Assembly: GCA_023442635.1 (NCBI GenBank)
Contig: JAEZYR010000099.1
Location: forward strand, 1 to 8,336
Length of the DNA stretch: 8,336 nt
Direction of reading: 5' to 3'
Origin: Bacillota bacterium
GTDB lineage: Bacteria > Bacillota > Clostridia > Saccharofermentanales > Fastidiosipilaceae
Shown here: positions 5,333 through 8,336 of the stretch, in pieces
Numbering within the stretch: position 1 is the first letter of the stretch
Layout of the letters: every line of letters begins with the position of its first letter
Position numbers and translations under genes: made by a program
The notes under the pieces: generated by a model
The model's database searches: none
The model's input: only the letters and a program-made list of their open reading frames with translations
What the model was told of the DNA's origin: nothing

Positions 5333-7411
5333 ATGCCTATCCAACATCAATCAGCATCTGAGCATCCCCAAACGGGAACGAGAACATGTCAGACTTTAGC
5401 AGGTAATAGCCTGCTTGACCAAATCCGTGAGCCTGCTGATTTACGAAAACTCAATGGGCATGAACTTGAACAAGTCGCTGCTGAATTGCGCAGCTACATT
5501 ATCCAAGTTGTCAGTGAGCGGGGAGGGCATATTGCCTCCAATTTGGGCACGATCGAGTTGACTTTGGCACTCCTGCGTCAATTTGATGTGGGGTCAGACC
5601 GCATTGTCTGGGATGTAGGACACCAGTCTTATGCCTACAAAATCCTAACTGGGCGAAAAGAAGCCTTCAAAACGTTGCGACAGGCGGATGGGCTTTCAGG
5701 CTTTCCCAAACGAGAAGAGAGCCCTTGTGATGCCTTTAACACTGGCCACAGCTCAACCTCCATTTCAGCAGCACTCGGTTTGCTTAGAGCCTCTCAAAGA
5801 CTGCAGAAAGGTACGGGGAAAGACCCAAAAGCCTGTGTCGCCGTTATAGGGGATGGCGCCTTGACAGGTGGTATGGCTTACGAGGCCTTGGATGACATAA
5901 GGCCTGCTGAGCCCTTGATTGTGATCATCAATGACAATCAGATGAGTATAGACCCTAATGTTGGTGGCTTGCGCAGGCACTTAGATCAAGTTCGTACCAA
6001 TAAGCACTATCTCAAATTCAAAGCCAAAATGGCTCAGATCTTAGAGCGAAGTTATTCAGGCCGTTTTTTTATGCGCATTTTGGAAAGTGGTAAGCGCTTG
6101 GCTAGGCGCTTGTTGCGACTCAATAGCTCATGGTTCGAGTGTTTGGGACTGCGATACTATGGCCCTATAGACGGCCATAACCTAGAGGACTTGGAGCGCT
6201 ATATGAGGGCGGCTAAATCGATGAAGCGTCCTGTCGTTCTCCACGTTATCACGCAAAAAGGGCGCGGTTATGCACCGGCGGAAGCTGAACCAGCTCTATA
6301 CCATGGTGTGGCGCCCCTAAAAGTTAAGCCAGAATTGGCGCAACAATATCAGACAAAAAAGCCAAACTTGGCCGAGATGCAACGCGTCGACCTGCCTGAC
6401 CTGGCCACATGCCGTTCTTTTTCAGAAGCTTTTGGCGTGTTATTGACACAGCGCGCGAAGCAGAATGAGCGGATTGTAGCCGTGACAGCAGCGATGGCTC
6501 AGGGGACAGGACTCAGCACTTTTCAGAAGTATTTTCCAGATCGTTGTTTTGATGTGGGGATTGCAGAGGCACACGCTGTGACGATGGCGGCAGGTATGGC
6601 TGCTGGAGGTTTGCAGCCTGTGGTGGCGATCTATTCAACCTTCCTCCAGCGGGCTCTCGATCAACTGTTGCACGATTGCGTGCTTCAGAACCTGCCTGTC
6701 GTTTTTGCCATAGATCGAGCTGGTATTGTAGGTGATGATGGCGAAACCCATCAGGGCTTGTACGATACGAGCTTTTTAACAAGCTTACCGGGCATGACGG
6801 TGCTTTGTCCTAGAGACTATAGCCAGTTAGCAAGCGCCCTTGACTATGCTCTAGCGCTCAAAAAACCTGTCGCTATTCGCTACCCCAAGGATGATGAGAA
6901 AGCTGTTCGTGAGTCTATGAGCAGACTTGCTTATCCAGTTGTTAGTTCACCAGCTTGGCCAGCAGCTGAACAACTTAGGCAGGGAAAGGATCTCGCTTTT
7001 ATTTCTTGGGGTGGTCTTTTGCCAGTCTGCCTTCAAGCTGCTGAAAGGCTTCAGGCTGAAGGCTATCAAATTGCTGTTTTAGATGCCAGGAGCCTCAAGC
7101 CACTGCCCTGGGAGGATATAGACCGCCTGGGTGCTGAATGCCCTCGTCTACTGTGCGTAGAAGAAGTGGCAGCTGGCGGTAGTTTGGCACAAGCCTTGGC
7201 ACTACGACAAGCCCAAGAGGCTGCGACTTTTGGGATGAAAGCTCAAGCAAAGTCCACAGCTCAAGCAAGCGCATGGAAGTTGCGAGCCATCCATATAAAA
7301 GATGAACCCGTCAACCAAGCTAGCGTGGCAGAAGCTAGAAGAAGACAGGGTTTGGACGCGGATAGCATTGTAGCTTTTGCTAGACGCTGGTTGCAGGAGA
7401 CGAACGAATGA
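5333..7411 (+). CDS. dxs: 1-deoxy-D-xylulose-5-phosphate synthase
   Basis: DXS condenses pyruvate and glyceraldehyde 3-phosphate to DXP, using thiamine diphosphate. This is the entry step of the MEP isoprenoid pathway and also feeds thiamine and pyridoxal synthesis. Conserved landmarks, in order: GGHIASNLG (64-72), DVGHQSY with H97, TGHSSTSIS (137-145), the ThDP/Mg motif GDGALTGG...NDN (173-202), GPIDGHN (277-283), IAEAHAVT with catalytic E412, DRAGIVGDDGETHQG (461-475), RYPK (516-519) and GLDADSI (673-679). At 692 residues it exceeds the usual 620-640. The excess is a polar N-terminal leader of about 25 residues and an Ala/Gln/Lys-rich insert at about 624-647. The Gln normally after the catalytic Glu is Ala here (A413). 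The ATG at 5333 follows a purine-rich GGGGGAGGG (5321-5329); the in-frame ATG at 5306 lacks a ribosome site. The stop overlaps nadK by 4 nt. Confidence 0.96.
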   Translation: MPIQHQSASEHPQTGTRTCQTLAGNSLLDQIREPADLRKLNGHELEQVAAELRSYIIQVVSERGGHIASNLGTIELTLALLRQFDVGSDRIVWDVGHQSYAYKILTGRKEAFKTLRQADGLSGFPKREESPCDAFNTGHSSTSISAALGLLRASQRLQKGTGKDPKACVAVIGDGALTGGMAYEALDDIRPAEPLIVIINDNQMSIDPNVGGLRRHLDQVRTNKHYLKFKAKMAQILERSYSGRFFMRILESGKRLARRLLRLNSSWFECLGLRYYGPIDGHNLEDLERYMRAAKSMKRPVVLHVITQKGRGYAPAEAEPALYHGVAPLKVKPELAQQYQTKKPNLAEMQRVDLPDLATCRSFSEAFGVLLTQRAKQNERIVAVTAAMAQGTGLSTFQKYFPDRCFDVGIAEAHAVTMAAGMAAGGLQPVVAIYSTFLQRALDQLLHDCVLQNLPVVFAIDRAGIVGDDGETHQGLYDTSFLTSLPGMTVLCPRDYSQLASALDYALALKKPVAIRYPKDDEKAVRESMSRLAYPVVSSPAWPAAEQLRQGKDLAFISWGGLLPVCLQAAERLQAEGYQIAVLDARSLKPLPWEDIDRLGAECPRLLCVEEVAAGGSLAQALALRQAQEAATFGMKAQAKSTAQASAWKLRAIHIKDEPVNQASVAEARRRQGLDADSIVAFARRWLQETNE

Positions 7412-8259
7412 GAACAGAAGCGTTTAAGCGCGTTTGTTTATTGCAGGATCGATACAAAGACCCAGAACGCCAAGTCACCCAGTCATTGGCGAGTATGATG
7501 CGACAGGCCTCTTATGAAGTCTCTATCCATACATTCAGCACTGAGGAACTAGCAGACTTTGTTTGGCCGGACGAGAAGATTGACCTGGCGATTGTATTGG
7601 GCGGCGACGGTAGCTTTTTAAATGCAGCACGGCTGCTTTGGGAGCGCAATATTCCACTGATGGGGATCAACCTAGGCACCGTTGGTTTTTTAACGGAGTG
7701 GCGTGCACATGAATTGCCCAAAATGCTGGCGTGTTTGCAGGCGGGCGATTATCGGGTGGAGGATCGTTTTTTGTTGCAGGCCAGCTTGTATCAGGCTAAT
7801 GGTGACTGCCTACTGCAGACGGATGCCCTTAATGAAGTTCTGATCACGCGGGCGGGAGACCCCCATATCATCTCTATAGCCTGGGGCGTGAATGGGCAGC
7901 AGGTAGAGACGGTGGCAGCAGATGGTTTGTTGGTTTCAACACCAACGGGATCGACGGGCTATGCCTTGGCAGCTGGTGGCGCAATTGCCTCGCCAGAACT
8001 AGCTTTGATGCAAGTTGTACCCATATGTCCGCATGCTTTACACCACCGAAGCTATCTTCTCAGTCCTGACGATCGTCTAGAACTGACCTTAGCCCAAACG
8101 GGCAAAAAGGCCTGCCTCGCCATCGATGGTCGGGTGCATCATGAAATGCATTCTGACATGCGGGTAAAAGTTCAAAAAAGCCCACACACCTTGCAGGTGC
8201 TACGCTTTGCCAAAGGGAGCTATTTTGAACCTTTAGCCAAGAAATTAGCCAATCGATAG
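7408..8259 (+). CDS. nadK: NAD kinase
   Basis: NAD kinase phosphorylates NAD+ to NADP+ using ATP or polyphosphate in the cytoplasm. The 283-residue length is typical of bacterial enzymes. The N-terminal domain holds the diphosphate-binding GGDGSFLNAARL (65-76, catalytic D67) and GINLGTVGFLTEW (86-98). The C-terminal beta-sandwich domain holds NEV (142-144), ADGLLVSTPTGSTGYALAAGGAI (171-193) and LAIDG (237-241). The usual GSTAY is GSTGY here, a mild change. The ATG overlaps the dxs stop as ATGA (7408-7411), and AGGAG at 7395-7399 lies 8 nt upstream, so translation is probably coupled to dxs. In many related clusters a tlyA-type rRNA methyltransferase gene stands between dxs and nadK or argR; here there is none. 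Placing it after dxs makes sense, because the next MEP enzyme (DXP reductoisomerase) consumes NADPH. Confidence 0.96.
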   Translation: MRTEAFKRVCLLQDRYKDPERQVTQSLASMMRQASYEVSIHTFSTEELADFVWPDEKIDLAIVLGGDGSFLNAARLLWERNIPLMGINLGTVGFLTEWRAHELPKMLACLQAGDYRVEDRFLLQASLYQANGDCLLQTDALNEVLITRAGDPHIISIAWGVNGQQVETVAADGLLVSTPTGSTGYALAAGGAIASPELALMQVVPICPHALHHRSYLLSPDDRLELTLAQTGKKACLAIDGRVHHEMHSDMRVKVQKSPHTLQVLRFAKGSYFEPLAKKLANR

Positions 8260-8336
8260 GATTCGTAGCTAGAGACAAATCGATACAATGAAGGCTGTTA
8301 CCTGAGCAATGCTTCAAGGTATGAGCTGCTTTGCAT
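8260..8336. other. Non-coding sequence after nadK, no gene recognised
   Basis: The last 77 bases hold no supported gene. ATG codons at 8309 (frame open to the window end, reading MLQGMSCFA) and 8321 lack a well-spaced ribosome site, so neither is called. TACAAT at 8284-8289 resembles a -10 box but has no convincing -35 partner. AATCGATA occurs twice (8251-8258 at the nadK end, and 8278-8285). A weak bulged stem spans 8300-8320 without a T-run. argR or recN would be the common neighbours in related genomes, but neither can be seen here. Confidence 0.5.

Noticed and set aside
8309..8336. Start of a next gene (ATG at 8309, open to the window end)
   Set aside because: It has only nine visible codons and no ribosome site, and it does not match the usual N-terminus of recN or argR.

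Overview
The window carries a tightly packed, single-strand run of bacterial housekeeping genes. The order is YqeG-type phosphatase (3' end only), efp, Asp23-family gene, amaP-like gene, DUF2273 gene, nusB, xseA, xseB, ispA-type prenyl synthase, dxs, nadK. The nusB-xseA-xseB-ispA-dxs order and the Asp23/AmaP/DUF2273 trio are typical of low- to mid-GC Gram-positives (Firmicutes, most likely a Clostridia lineage). Base composition looks close to balanced, and Shine-Dalgarno sites of the AGGAGG/GAGG kind precede most starts. I cannot name a genus from the sequence.

Layout. Positions 1-195 hold the end of a YqeG-like HAD phosphatase. A plausible sigma-A promoter lies inside its last codons (133-162) and would drive efp (243-800). 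A hairpin with a T-rich tail (825-865) follows efp and may end or attenuate that transcript. From 876 to 8259 the genes are spaced by 0-14 nt or overlap by 1 or 4 nt, except for a 54-nt gap before dxs. This looks like one long operon. The first part encodes cell-envelope Asp23-type proteins: a soluble Asp23 protein, a two-helix membrane protein with an Asp23-like C-terminal domain, and a small DUF2273 membrane protein. The second part encodes NusB (rRNA antitermination) and both subunits of exonuclease VII. The third part encodes isoprenoid supply: DXS makes DXP, the first MEP-pathway intermediate, and the prenyl synthase condenses the C5 end products. NAD kinase closes the run and supplies NADP(H), which the MEP reductase step uses. 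The last 77 bases hold no gene I can support.

Nothing in the window is a mobile element, CRISPR array, RNA gene or defence system, and I see no new biological system. The points worth a second look are protein-level oddities in otherwise standard genes. They are a shortened loop after the second Asp-rich motif of the prenyl synthase, an acidic C-terminal tail on NusB, an Ala/Gln-rich insert in DXS encoded over an 18-bp tandem repeat, and a non-canonical residue next to the DXS catalytic glutamate. The absence of folD and tlyA from the positions they occupy in many related clusters is also notable.
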